Of a stretch of DNA of 39,743 bases, positions 25,223-33,987 are shown in pieces. The first letter of the stretch is position 1. Every line of letters starts with the position of its first letter. The notes under the pieces are model-generated. The model was not told where the DNA came from. It did no database searches and worked only from the letters and a program-made list of their open reading frames with translations. Origin of the DNA: Thermococcus sp. (GTDB taxonomy: Archaea; Methanobacteriota_B; Thermococci; Thermococcales; Thermococcaceae); assembly GCF_015521605.1 (NCBI RefSeq), contig NZ_WANV01000037.1, positions 1-39,743 of the forward strand, given 5' to 3'. The position numbers and the translations under genes were made by a program.

Positions 25223-27367
25223 ATGTCCGGAAGTAAAGCGCTTGCAATACTTTTTCTAACGCTTCTCCTACTCGGCAGTGTCCCGGTTATGGGCTCCATC
25301 GAAATTCAGCCCTCAGAGCTTCCAAGTTACTTCCCAACCCCTGGCCAGCTTCAGGGGATAGGGGTAACCCTCATTTCGGCGGAAAAAGACGCCCTGGCCC
25401 TGGCGAATGGAAGCCCAGTGCCGAACTCCTATGGGCTCAGCGGAAAGGCCACCTCTTCGGTTCCCAACATGGAGGTCAACCTCATCATAGCGAGGCTAAA
25501 CTCTACAGATGAAGCGAGGGCCCTGTTCAGAGACCTCGCGGGCAAGCTTTCCCAGCTCTACATGCTTTACCAGATGAAGAACAACACGGACGGTGTGGAC
25601 TACCTCACAGGGGTCAGCAGTGAAACCAGCTACGGCTTCGTGGCCTTCAGCACCGGCACTTACGATGCGAGCGACGGTAAAACCTATAGGATAAACCCCA
25701 GCGTCGCCTACTTCTCGGTCCATCTGCGCGGGAACTTCGTGGTAATGATCTCTGCCGGCGGAGGGTGGGAGGACGTCAAGCTCTGGGAGGATCCGGGTTA
25801 CACGATAGCCGTTTGCTCGAATGACACTGCCGTAGTTGTGGAAGCCTCGGGAGAAAAATGCGACAGGGTTGACTCTACGAAGCCCGAGGGCTACTACGAA
25901 AGGGTCATTGACGGCGAGAGATACAGCGCTTACCTCCAGACGGTACTCCAGAGGCGGGAGATGGCTGTCTCTGAGGTTCAAAGGGTTCACGATGCGCTCA
26001 TGGGACTGGCCTTTGCGAGCGTGGACATGGCTTCCTCCGGTGATGCTTACCGCGTGAGCATAACTTCACCCTATTCCGGCCAGAGGTTCACCTCGTCGAG
26101 CGGCTTCGGCCTCTTCGTCATCAACGTGAAGGCGAGGTTTTCGGGGGATGCCAAGAACCCCTACGCGGTGATAACCTCCCCAGACGGGAGCAGGAGCAGG
26201 GCGAGGGTGTACAGCGACGGCACCATTGAAGACCTCGTCATAGTTGAGAACACCGGCCTGAGCGAACCTCAGAAGGGAACGGTGAAGGTTGAGGTCTACG
26301 GAACCGTTGACTCCAAGGAAACACTGCTCGCGAGCGGGAGCGTCGAGATAACTCTAGCGAACGATGAGGAAAAGCCCGGGGACATGATAGACAACGACGG
26401 AGACGGCTTGGTAGACTGCGACGACCCGGACATAGCGACCTGCGACGAATGCGTCTACCAGAAGAAGCTTGAGTGGGCCGAGTCAATAATGAAGCGCCAC
26501 ATTGACTACCTTGAGAAGGTCAAGAGCCTCCACCCCAGCTACGCCTCCCTCTACAACGTCTACGAGGACGACCTCAGGGAGATACACGACAGGGACATCA
26601 AGGACCCGGACAAGATGGTCGAGGAGATGAACGCCTACATGGATAGAAAGGTCTACGGCCAGCAGAGGATAAGGGCGCTCCTCTCGATATTCGCGAACGA
26701 CCCGGAGAAGCGCTACCAGCTGAGGCAGATAGCAGAGAAGTACCGCTACGACCCGGTTGCCAGGGACGTTGAGATGGAGAACTTCATCTACAAGTACGCG
26801 AAGGACGAGGCGGAGAAGGCGGCGATAACGAACCTCATCTTAACCGGCGTTCTCCAGCCCCCGAAGTGGCTCGTGGGCGGACAGTACAACTCCGGGGGAG
26901 TCCTCGACTGGTCGAAGTTCGTTGCGGATAACTTCGAGAAGGTCGGCGACGCGGTCAGGCTTAAGGGAACTGAAAAAGTCAAGTTCTTCACAACCCCCGC
27001 AGGGGTCTACATGGTCGCCCTGGACGCGAAGGCCCTCCTGGACCACGCAAACGACCTAAAGAACATGAACCTCCCGAACAACGCCAAGGTCTCGATAATA
27101 GTCCTCGATGGCGCGACCAAGATAGGCAAGCTTCTCGACCCGACAGGCTACTTCGGCAACATGGCCGATGCAACCGTTGGGGCCCTCATCAACCTCAGGA
27201 AAAAGATAGAGGAGCGCAACCAGGGCTGGTTTACATGGAACGGCTATGTCCTCCACGAGACGGCCATACCTGGAATCTACGAGGACTACGAGACGGGCAA
27301 GAAGTTCAAACGCGTCGGCGGCGGCTGGCTCAACATGAACTTCGTGGAGGTGGAGGACAATGGGTAA
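25223..27367 (+). CDS. Secreted protein of unknown function with Ca-binding-like motif
   Basis: A 714-residue protein with a signal peptide (about 1-24, LAILFLTLLLLGSVPVMG). Residues 25-270 form a mixed domain with SYFPTPGQLQGIG. About 275-380 look beta-rich and Ig-like (VSITSPYSGQRF, SVEITLAND). A cysteine-containing Asp loop DNDGDGLVDCDDPDIATCDEC (about 390-410) resembles thrombospondin type 3 or similar Ca-binding motifs. The remainder is mostly helical and ends in a small beta region. I do not recognise the family. It is the first gene of an operon. ATG 25223 has GGAAGTGATGGA upstream, and the next gene starts inside its last codons (ATGGGTAA). Confidence 0.75.
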   Translation: MSGSKALAILFLTLLLLGSVPVMGSIEIQPSELPSYFPTPGQLQGIGVTLISAEKDALALANGSPVPNSYGLSGKATSSVPNMEVNLIIARLNSTDEARALFRDLAGKLSQLYMLYQMKNNTDGVDYLTGVSSETSYGFVAFSTGTYDASDGKTYRINPSVAYFSVHLRGNFVVMISAGGGWEDVKLWEDPGYTIAVCSNDTAVVVEASGEKCDRVDSTKPEGYYERVIDGERYSAYLQTVLQRREMAVSEVQRVHDALMGLAFASVDMASSGDAYRVSITSPYSGQRFTSSSGFGLFVINVKARFSGDAKNPYAVITSPDGSRSRARVYSDGTIEDLVIVENTGLSEPQKGTVKVEVYGTVDSKETLLASGSVEITLANDEEKPGDMIDNDGDGLVDCDDPDIATCDECVYQKKLEWAESIMKRHIDYLEKVKSLHPSYASLYNVYEDDLREIHDRDIKDPDKMVEEMNAYMDRKVYGQQRIRALLSIFANDPEKRYQLRQIAEKYRYDPVARDVEMENFIYKYAKDEAEKAAITNLILTGVLQPPKWLVGGQYNSGGVLDWSKFVADNFEKVGDAVRLKGTEKVKFFTTPAGVYMVALDAKALLDHANDLKNMNLPNNAKVSIIVLDGATKIGKLLDPTGYFGNMADATVGALINLRKKIEERNQGWFTWNGYVLHETAIPGIYEDYETGKKFKRVGGGWLNMNFVEVEDNG

Positions 27368-28559
27368 ACTCACCGCAATTCTGCTGATACTCCTCATCCT
27401 CGTGGGCCTCTACATCTACCGCACTAACCCGCACATAATAGACGACGCTGTTCACATAAAGGACAACCTGGGTGGAAACGGGACGTCTGGAGGGGACACA
27501 ACAACGGAAACATCGAACCAGCCAACGCTGGAACCGGGCTGGAACGACGTTGACGGAGACGGGACTTCAGACGTTTACGTCGGAAACGGCCTCTCGGCTG
27601 TAAAAGCCAACGGGAGCTACGTAATAACTCGTGACAGGAACGGCGATGGAGTAGTTGATGCGATATACATTGACACCACCGGCGACGGGAACCTCGATAC
27701 CGCGTACCTCGACAGCGACTACGACGGAAAGACCGACACCTGGATAACCGAGCTGAACGGGGTTAAGAGCTACTCCTGGGACATGGACGGGAACGGTATC
27801 CCCGACGTCTACGACACCAACGGTGACGGGAAGGCCGACGCGTGGGATCTCAACGGTGATGGAATCATAGACGAGAGGGACGTTGACTACGACGGGAACC
27901 CCGATCTTCACGACTACGACTTCGACGGGGTCTTCGACGAGTTTGAGGGCAGTATCACGATTTACCCGCCTGAAAACGGGAGTGAAGCGGGTTTCACGTG
28001 CCCCGACAACAGGGAGGACGCCTACAGGCTCTACGTTCAGGCCTATAACAACGTTACTAAACTGATGGCTGAAAACCAGTCGAGCGATGAAGCCGTGGAG
28101 GCCTACGAGTTCTACCTGAAGGCGAGGGAGTGCTACGAGTCGCTCTCGACCTCAACTACCTCCTCACCGAGCCAGGTAACCGGGACTCTGGGAGAAGTTC
28201 ACCGGGTAACCCTCGACACCGATGGGGCCGCGGCGGTCAGGTTCTCTACCGGCGAGGTCGTGGAGAGTTTTGGCGGGAAAGACGTTGACCTCTCCGCTGA
28301 GCCATGGTGCGTTGAGTATCCGGCTTTGCTCGGCCACTACGTTGACCTCGGAGAGATGAGCTTGGAGGAAGTTACCGTGGATGAGGTACCCTCCTCGGGC
28401 TATCCGAGCGACGAGGTGAGCGGTGAGATAAAGGCCGGCCATGTCTACGCTAACAGGAACGCCGACGGAACCTACACGGTCTTCGCCTTGGTGAGCCATG
28501 AGAAGACCGGCGACTGCTCCCACAGGATCACGATAGCTTACAGGAACGTAGAGGGGTGA
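27360..28559 (+). CDS. Membrane-anchored protein with tandem Asp-rich Ca-binding-like repeats
   Basis: A 399-residue protein with an N-terminal membrane anchor (about 4-20, LTAILLILLILVGLYIY) and a Gly/Thr-rich linker. About 10 short repeats follow between residues 60 and 195, built on DxDGDGxxD-type loops (DRNGDGVVD, DTTGDGNLD, DTNGDGKAD, DLNGDGIID). They resemble thrombospondin type 3 or EF-hand-like calcium sites. The C-terminal 200 residues form a separate domain with a few Cys (FTCPDNRED, ARECYESL, EPWCVEY). It overlaps the upstream gene by eight bases and is coupled downstream through a GTGA junction. Outside-facing location and Ca binding are inferences. Confidence 0.75.
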   Translation: MGKLTAILLILLILVGLYIYRTNPHIIDDAVHIKDNLGGNGTSGGDTTTETSNQPTLEPGWNDVDGDGTSDVYVGNGLSAVKANGSYVITRDRNGDGVVDAIYIDTTGDGNLDTAYLDSDYDGKTDTWITELNGVKSYSWDMDGNGIPDVYDTNGDGKADAWDLNGDGIIDERDVDYDGNPDLHDYDFDGVFDEFEGSITIYPPENGSEAGFTCPDNREDAYRLYVQAYNNVTKLMAENQSSDEAVEAYEFYLKARECYESLSTSTTSSPSQVTGTLGEVHRVTLDTDGAAAVRFSTGEVVESFGGKDVDLSAEPWCVEYPALLGHYVDLGEMSLEEVTVDEVPSSGYPSDEVSGEIKAGHVYANRNADGTYTVFALVSHEKTGDCSHRITIAYRNVEG

Positions 28560-28687
28560 GGGGAACGCCGCTTACGGGATTCCACCCCTTGGCCCCGCTC
28601 ATTGGGTTTTTCATTGTTTTGGCCGTCCTTGCTTTGGTTCTCTGGGCGGTGTGGCGGCTGATAAAGTGGGTAGTCTCCGGAAGGTGA
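28556..28687 (+). CDS. Small 43-residue membrane protein, GTG start
   Basis: A short frame begins at GTG 28556, overlapping the upstream TGA in a GTGA junction, and stops at TGA 28685. The product starts MRGTPLTGFHPLAPLIGFF and continues with a Val/Leu/Ala/Trp membrane helix and a basic tail (WRLIKWVVSGR). GAGGG precedes the start. It fills the otherwise empty 132-bp gap exactly: the next ATG lies four bases after its stop, with GGTGA of that stop region as ribosome binding site. Hydrophobicity, coupling and length all support a real protein. The function is unknown, perhaps an accessory subunit of the neighbouring membrane proteins. Confidence 0.7.
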   Translation: MRGTPLTGFHPLAPLIGFFIVLAVLALVLWAVWRLIKWVVSGR

Positions 28688-28691
28688 TATT

Positions 28692-29075
28692 ATGGGACTC
28701 ATCAAAAAACTCATAGTGGGTTTCTTCCTGCTCATCGTCATAGGCATAGTGGCGGTCTTCGGCATGCAGTACTACTACCTCAACACCTACGATAAGGTGC
28801 CGGTCGAGGTCAAAACGGAAACGGTAAGCGGTGACGTCTTCTACCTATCGCACGTCCTCGATCCCGGGAAGTACTACATCAACGCGAGCAGCGAGGGTTC
28901 CGTTGAGAAGATAACCATCCTGGATCAGAATTCCAACGTCCTGACGGAGTCGGAAACTAACAGTCTGATCTACAGCTCGAACGAGCCATTCCAGGTCAGG
29001 GTGGACTACAAGGGCCCAGTGAACGTAGACTCCTACAAGGTCAGCGTTGGAATCTACCGGCTCGAGAAGAGGTGA
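28692..29075 (+). CDS. Short membrane-anchored beta-rich protein
   Basis: A 127-residue protein with one N-terminal membrane helix (about 6-27, LIVGFFLLIVIGIVAVFGMQYYY) and a roughly 95-residue extracellular part with alternating strands (VPVEVKTETVSGDVFYLS, VSVGIYRLEKR). No motif is recognised. It lies four bases after the 43-residue gene and about 40 bases before the lipoprotein gene, in a single run of same-strand genes from 25223. It may be a small envelope component of the same system. Confidence 0.72.
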   Translation: MGLIKKLIVGFFLLIVIGIVAVFGMQYYYLNTYDKVPVEVKTETVSGDVFYLSHVLDPGKYYINASSEGSVEKITILDQNSNVLTESETNSLIYSSNEPFQVRVDYKGPVNVDSYKVSVGIYRLEKR

Positions 29076-29112
29076 CCCTTTCGTTTTTCCTCAAAAACCG
29101 GAGGCATGTGTG

Positions 29113-29823
29113 ATGAGAAAGTTTGCCTTTGTCGTGCTCGCGGTGGCCTTTCTGGTCATCGCGGCCGGCTGTGAAAACCCTGACACGAACGTGAAGACTG
29201 AGAAGACCCTCACGATAAATGAGGTAACGGTGCACTACTCCGGCGATGTCTCGCTCTCGGAGGCAAAATCCGTTTTGAGCTTCGTTCGCGACAACTTCCA
29301 GATAACCGGAGAGACGGACGTCTACCTGAGTAAGAACGGGGACGCTTACACCGTCGAGGTGACTGTCCCCTACACCAGCCCAGACCAGATAGACGATGCC
29401 ACGAGGTTCTACGTGGAAATGATGGCATCGAAGATGTCGCAGGACGTGTTTGGGGGCTCTAAATCGGTCCTGAAGCTCGTGACCGGTGATAGAAGCGAGC
29501 TCCTCTCCGTGGAGAGCAGGTACTCCCACGTGAACTCCGGCACCATATACGTCTGGTACGCCGGCGTTGGCGAGGACAAAGCGAAGGCCGTCCTTGACTA
29601 CGCCGTCTCGCTCGTCGGCGAGGGGCCGTGGGACATAATCATCGAAGGGAGCAACCCCTACAACGTGAAGGCCGTGAGCTCCTTTGAGAGCAGGGAAGAG
29701 ATAGGCGACTCCGAAAACACCTACAGACAGATGGCGTCCGAGCTGTCCCAGAGACTCGGCGGGAACGTGGTTATCCACGTGCTGAGCCCCGAGGGGAAGG
29801 AGATAGCGACCTTCGGCAGCTGA
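29113..29823 (+). CDS. Lipoprotein of unknown function
   Basis: A 236-residue lipoprotein. The signal sequence MRKFAFVVLAVAFLVIAAGC ends at lipobox Cys20. The mature part contains two similar-looking halves with repeated helix-strand units (LSEAKSVLSFVRDNFQITGE; DKAKAVLDYAVSLVGEGPW), which hints at an internal duplication. No known family is identified. ATG 29113 is preceded by GGAGG eight bases upstream; an in-frame GTG lies directly before it. A T-rich stretch (near 29089-29097) between this gene and the previous one might be a weak terminator, so co-transcription is likely but not certain. It is the last gene of the unit. Confidence 0.75.
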   Translation: MRKFAFVVLAVAFLVIAAGCENPDTNVKTEKTLTINEVTVHYSGDVSLSEAKSVLSFVRDNFQITGETDVYLSKNGDAYTVEVTVPYTSPDQIDDATRFYVEMMASKMSQDVFGGSKSVLKLVTGDRSELLSVESRYSHVNSGTIYVWYAGVGEDKAKAVLDYAVSLVGEGPWDIIIEGSNPYNVKAVSSFESREEIGDSENTYRQMASELSQRLGGNVVIHVLSPEGKEIATFGS

Positions 29824-29844
29824 ACCCGGGATGTGGGAAGTCTA

Positions 29845-30288
29845 TTATGGCTGTCCTCCTTCTATTTTATTGTCCACTCCGCTGAGCCCCCGGATTATGC
29901 GTTCCATTCTCTCCTCCTCGGTTTCTCTCCCGCGGTAGCCGAAGTAGAAGCCTATTATCGTGGACAGAACCCCGAGGAAGTAGTTTCTCAGCTCGGAGGG
30001 GATCGCCACGTACTCGCTCCCCAGGACGAGCACTATGAACGTCGCCACGAGCGTGGCGGCTATTGCCCTTCTCATCTCGCCCCTGTTAAGGCATTCGTTG
30101 CCGCTCCAGCCGAGGAAGAGCACCGCAAGGAAGACAAGCAGTGGGAGGGATATCAGCGTTATCCTCACGTCGAAGTACAGGCCGGCGAAGGTCAGCACGG
30201 CCAGCACTGCGGTGGAGAACAGCAGCACCGCCCGGGCGTAGGGGAAGTCATCTTCCACGGGAATCACCGGTTTAGGATACGCACTCAT
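29845..30288 (-). CDS. Four-helix membrane protein
   Basis: A 147-residue protein with four predicted membrane helices: about 20-37, 43-62, 73-90 and 100-117. A charged C-terminal tail follows (YRGRETEEERMERIIRG). No family is recognised. ATG 30288 lies just downstream of a TATA box (ACTTATATACC, about 30 bp away), so its mRNA should be leaderless. The gene is convergent with the lipoprotein gene at 29113 and divergent from the PH-like gene at 30389. Confidence 0.75.
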   Translation of the reverse strand: MSAYPKPVIPVEDDFPYARAVLLFSTAVLAVLTFAGLYFDVRITLISLPLLVFLAVLFLGWSGNECLNRGEMRRAIAATLVATFIVLVLGSEYVAIPSELRNYFLGVLSTIIGFYFGYRGRETEEERMERIIRGLSGVDNKIEGGQP

Positions 30289-30313
30289 CGTATATACGCC
30301 TGTTGGGCGGTGG

Positions 30314-30323
30314 GTATATAAGT
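30314..30323. promoter_or_regulatory. Near-symmetrical TATA box between divergent genes
   Basis: GTATATAAGT can serve either strand. Its centre is about 30 bp from ATG 30288 (minus) and about 71 bp from ATG 30389 (plus), both compatible with archaeal initiation about 27 bp downstream. No other good TATA box is visible in the 100-bp gap. Confidence 0.5.
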
Positions 30324-30388
30324 GATGGCGCCTTAGAGACTCCAGGAGGACGATTCTTTCGCCCTTTCTGAGCCTGGAGATGGTTCGT

Positions 30389-30835
30389 ATGGAGAAGGTA
30401 CTTTACGTCGTGCCCAACGTTTCCTACAAGAAGGGTTTTCTGAGCTCGGCGGCGGTCAACCTCGTGATAACAAACGAGAGGGTCATAGCGGTCCACATCA
30501 CGAGGGAAACTATCGCAAAGGGGAAGGAGAAGGCCAGCGGCATCACCGGCTACCTGGCTGGCCTTGCTGGCTACAGCGAGAGGTACTACGATATGGAGCC
30601 GGGCGAGGTACTGAAAGAGTCAGAGGAGAACTTCCTCATCCCCATGGCGGAAATCAAGGAGGTCAAGCTCAAAACCGGGGACTACGAGAGCGGGAAGATG
30701 GACGAGCTGGAGATAAAGGGACGCAGGAGCATCAAGTTCAAGGCCGACCCGGGGTCGATGAACGTGAAGAAGATCAAGGAGGCCTTCAAAGCGGCCGGCG
30801 TCAAGGTGAAGGGCGGCGGCCTCTTCAGCATCTGA
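30389..30835 (+). CDS. PH-like domain protein
   Basis: A 148-residue soluble protein. The order of strands (KVLYVVPNVSYKKGFLS, NLVITNERVIAVHI, then IPMAEIKEVKLKTG and LEIKGRRSIKFKAD) matches the bacterial-PH-like proteins that set a short beta-barrel against one C-terminal helix (VKKIKEAFKAAGVKV). It lacks a SHOCT tail, unlike the protein at 13122. A start at ATG 30380 would add three residues; 30389 has GGAGATGGT upstream. The function is unknown. It precedes the phosphohexomutase gene by 59 bases, with its own TATA-like AAATTATATT (near 30841-30850) in the gap. Confidence 0.65.
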   Translation: MEKVLYVVPNVSYKKGFLSSAAVNLVITNERVIAVHITRETIAKGKEKASGITGYLAGLAGYSERYYDMEPGEVLKESEENFLIPMAEIKEVKLKTGDYESGKMDELEIKGRRSIKFKADPGSMNVKKIKEAFKAAGVKVKGGGLFSI

Positions 30836-30894
30836 GCGGAAAAATTATATTCCCCGCGTCCGAACACCTCCCATAATTCTCACGGGTGGTCATC

Positions 30895-32244
30895 ATGGGG
30901 AAGTACTTTGGAACCAGCGGCATCAGAGAGGTCGTCAATGAAAGGCTTACTCCCGAGCTTGCCCTCAATGTTGGCAGGGCTCTGGGGACTTACCTCGGTG
31001 GGGGAACGGTCGTCGTCGGCATGGACACGAGGACAAGCGGCGAGATGCTGAAGAGGGCTCTGGTGAGCGGGCTTCTCTCTGCGGGAACGAACGTTATAGA
31101 CATCGGCCTCGCACCCACGCCTCTGACCGGCTTCGCCATCAAGCTCTACGGTGCCGATGCAGGCGTAACGATCACAGCGAGCCACAACCCGCCGGAGTAC
31201 AACGGCATTAAGGTGTGGCAGACCAGCGGGATGGCGTACACCCCTGAAATGGAGAACGAGCTTGAGGGTATCCTCGAATCCGGGAACTTCAGGAAGGCCC
31301 CCTGGAACGAGATTGGAAGCCTCAGAAAGGCCGACCCATCTAAAGAATACATCGAGGAAGCCCTCAAGATGGTTCACCTCGACGATTCTTACAGCGTCGT
31401 TCTCGACACCGGAAACGGTGCCGGGAGCGTTTTGTCTCCATACCTCCAGCGCGAGCTTGGAAATAGGGTCATATCGCTCAACTCCCACCCGAGTGGCTTC
31501 TTCGTGAGGGAGCTTGAGCCGAACGCGGAGAGCCTGTCCGCTTTGGCGAAGACCGTGAAGGCGATGAAGGCCGACGTCGGCATAGCGCACGACGGGGACG
31601 CGGATAGAATTGGAGTTGTGGACGACGAGGGCAACTTCGTGGAATACGAGGTTATGCTCTCACTTATAGCCGGTTACATGCTTAGGAAGTTTGGGAAGGG
31701 CAAGATTGTGACGACGGTCGATGCCGGCTTTGCCCTCGATGACTATGTTAGACCCTTTGGAGGCAGGGTTCTGAGAACCCGCGTGGGGGATGTTGCCGTC
31801 GCTGACGAGCTGGCCAGGCACGGTGGAATCTTTGGAGGCGAACCGAGCGGCACGTGGATAATGCCCGAGTGGAACCTAACTCCCGACGGAATATTCGCCG
31901 GTGCGCTCGTCCTTGAGATGATAGACAGGCTCGGCCCGCTGAGCGAGCTCGCCAAGGAGGTCCCGCGCTATGTCACCCTTCGTGCCAAAATCCCCTGCCC
32001 CAACGAGAAGAAAGCTAAAGCGATGGAAATCATAGCCAAGGAAGCCCTGAAGGCCTTCGACTACAAACGGCTGATAGACATAGACGGGATAAGGATAGAG
32101 AATGACGACTGGTGGATTCTCTTCAGGCCCAGCGGAACCGAGCCGATAATGAGGATAACGCTGGAGGCCCACACTGAGGAAAAAGCTAGAGAGCTGATGG
32201 AGAGGGCCGAGAGGCTGGTGAGGGGGGCGATAGCGAGGGCTTAA
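30895..32244 (+). CDS. glmM: Phosphoglucosamine mutase / phosphohexomutase
   Basis: A 449-residue member of the alpha-D-phosphohexomutase family, which moves phosphate between C6 and C1 of a sugar phosphate. The four landmark loops are present: catalytic phosphoserine loop [11 protein letters not shown] (Ser96), metal loop DGDADRIG (Asp233, Asp235, Asp237), sugar-binding GGEPSGTW, and phosphate-binding [11 protein letters not shown] near the C-terminus. The closest recalled archaeal relatives are assigned as phosphoglucosamine mutases that supply UDP-GlcNAc precursors; phosphomannomutase activity cannot be excluded. ATG 30895 has GGGTGGT upstream; an in-frame GTG at 30886 is less likely. Confidence 0.9.
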   Translation: MGKYFGTSGIREVVNERLTPELALNVGRALGTYLGGGTVVVGMDTRTSGEMLKRALVSGLLSAGTNVIDIGLAPTPLTGFAIKLYGADAGVTITASHNPPEYNGIKVWQTSGMAYTPEMENELEGILESGNFRKAPWNEIGSLRKADPSKEYIEEALKMVHLDDSYSVVLDTGNGAGSVLSPYLQRELGNRVISLNSHPSGFFVRELEPNAESLSALAKTVKAMKADVGIAHDGDADRIGVVDDEGNFVEYEVMLSLIAGYMLRKFGKGKIVTTVDAGFALDDYVRPFGGRVLRTRVGDVAVADELARHGGIFGGEPSGTWIMPEWNLTPDGIFAGALVLEMIDRLGPLSELAKEVPRYVTLRAKIPCPNEKKAKAMEIIAKEALKAFDYKRLIDIDGIRIENDDWWILFRPSGTEPIMRITLEAHTEEKARELMERAERLVRGAIARA

Positions 32245-32324
32245 TATCCCAGCTTATCGTTGATTTTACTTTCTACGTAAAATTTAAGATTCCAAAGAGA
32301 CCTACATTAGTATCGGGGAGTGCA

Positions 32325-33374
32325 GTGGATATTAACCAGCTTTCTCAGGTTATTGGGGCAGTTGGTGCTATATTATCCTTTGTTCTTGTAGTGTGGGGTA
32401 GTTTGAAGAACAAAATGGAAATATTTAACCTATCTAAGAAATCTCGAGTCCAAAGACATTTGCTTTCATATGGTGCGATTTACAGTCTTTTTGGCGAGGT
32501 TAGAGAAAGTTTGATAGGCGTAATGATGTTAATTGCCCCAAATAATGTTTTAAAAGCGTATAGCCTGTGGTCGGTTTCTAAATTGTTTCTGTTATATCTT
32601 TTGTGGATAAGCTTTGTTGGTATTCATGAAAAAGTACTTGATTTGTATTATGGGTTATTAGTGGCTATAGTGTACTTTTCTTGGTTAGTTTTCTTATTTT
32701 GGAGTTTTGTTTTTTCACAGTTTAATGTCATAAAGAAAAGTATACCTGAAAACCTTACCTTTGATGCTCTTCAAACTGCAGGAGGTTCTGCATACTTAAT
32801 TTATGTTTTTTCAGCATTTGGGCTTGTTGGAATATTTTCTGCTTATTATCTAGATAATCTGCTAGACATGCAATGGGATTGGAAATCCATTTTAATAATC
32901 TCTTTTGGAATTACCGTAATATCAGTTATGCTTTTTCGAGAATCTCTGTTGGCTGATAATTGGAAGTGCAAATCTAAACTATTCCTAATGTTGGTTGCTA
33001 TGATGTCTTCTCTCATTACTCAATTTGATATTAGTTTAAGTAAGGTCTCCGATAGCATCAAAATTTGGACATTTACTGTGTTTATTCTAGAATTCATTTT
33101 AATCGGGTTAATAACGAGTAAGATTGAGTCAAATTTAGCGTCTCTTCTTTGGAAATTGAAAATGAGAGAGAAAGAAACAGCTACTCCCTGGATACAAATC
33201 TCAACAAAAGATGGAGGTACTATAAAGGGCTTTTTATTTGACTTTTTAGATGATAACTATTTGATATTGAAAGAAGGACGATGTTATCGTGCAATTTCTT
33301 GGAAGGAACTAGATCCAGATGGGATAACTGTTTGTGGGGATATACTGTATGATTATATGCGGGAAGACTTTTAA
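32325..33374 (+). CDS. AT-rich orphan multi-pass membrane protein with C-terminal soluble domain
   Basis: A 349-residue protein with about seven hydrophobic segments between residues 8 and 262, then a soluble tail of about 75 residues with strand-rich STKDGGTIKGFLFDFLDDN and KEGRCYRAISWKEL. The tail is loosely like the small SH3-like end of DUF6338-type membrane proteins, but that is a weak resemblance. Base composition is far more AT-rich than every neighbour and codons end mostly in A or T, so recent acquisition is likely. GTG 32325 has GGGGAG upstream, and AAAATTTAAG near 32279-32288 serves as TATA box. Flanking genes are unrelated. The function is unknown. Confidence 0.75.
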   Translation: MDINQLSQVIGAVGAILSFVLVVWGSLKNKMEIFNLSKKSRVQRHLLSYGAIYSLFGEVRESLIGVMMLIAPNNVLKAYSLWSVSKLFLLYLLWISFVGIHEKVLDLYYGLLVAIVYFSWLVFLFWSFVFSQFNVIKKSIPENLTFDALQTAGGSAYLIYVFSAFGLVGIFSAYYLDNLLDMQWDWKSILIISFGITVISVMLFRESLLADNWKCKSKLFLMLVAMMSSLITQFDISLSKVSDSIKIWTFTVFILEFILIGLITSKIESNLASLLWKLKMREKETATPWIQISTKDGGTIKGFLFDFLDDNYLILKEGRCYRAISWKELDPDGITVCGDILYDYMREDF

Positions 33375-33410
33375 TACATGACTTCTTAGTGATATCTCAA
33401 ATTCTTGTTC

Positions 33411-33977
33411 TCACTTCAGCCTCTTCAGCTTCTTCCCTATTATCGCGAAGGTCACTATGATGGCCATCAGCATGGCCCAGCCGAGGTTCTTGCTCGTCTC
33501 CTCTGGCATGACGATGTAGACGAAGAGCATTACCGTCGCGAAGGTAACCAGTATTAGAACCAGCCCCTCGCCCCTGGTCCCCGTTTTTATCTTGCCCCTC
33601 GGGTGGAAGTTCGAGAAGCGGCTCCACTTGATGCCTGAAACTGTCAGCGTGTCCGCCAAGAGGTGCGAGATGTAGCCGATGAGGAACGCCACTGCGTACC
33701 AGTAGCTCTCCGTTATCCAGTATGCTATCCCACCGATGGGGGCAGTGATTATCAAAGCGCCCTCTATCGAGTGAGTCGTCCCCCTGTGCTCGACGAAGCG
33801 GGGCATGACCGAACCGCCGGGCAGTTTCGTCGAGATGTATGACTTGGGGTGGTCTATGTCAGGCATAAGAGCCCCGAAGGCGGCCATGCCGATGTCGAGG
33901 GGGTTCATGGGAGCCCCAAACAGGACGGCTATCAGGTAGAACAGGACTCCAAAAACAACATGGGTGTACCACATCAT
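33411..33977 (-). CDS. YdjM-type (DUF457) membrane-bound metal-dependent hydrolase
   Basis: A 188-residue membrane protein with the conserved metal-ligand motifs of the YdjM/DUF457 family: His6 near the start, MPDIDHPKS (Asp40, Asp42, His43), RGTTHS (His69), and GYISHLLADTLT near residue 105. Four or five membrane helices carry these motifs. Family members are annotated as metal-dependent hydrolases but substrates are unknown, and in bacteria the YdjM family is named for LexA control. It lies ten bases after the flavodoxin stop on the same strand. Two adjacent ATG codons (33977, 33974) could start it. Confidence 0.85.
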   Translation of the reverse strand: MMWYTHVVFGVLFYLIAVLFGAPMNPLDIGMAAFGALMPDIDHPKSYISTKLPGGSVMPRFVEHRGTTHSIEGALIITAPIGGIAYWITESYWYAVAFLIGYISHLLADTLTVSGIKWSRFSNFHPRGKIKTGTRGEGLVLILVTFATVMLFVYIVMPEETSKNLGWAMLMAIIVTFAIIGKKLKRLK

Positions 33978-33987
33978 CGTGCATCAT

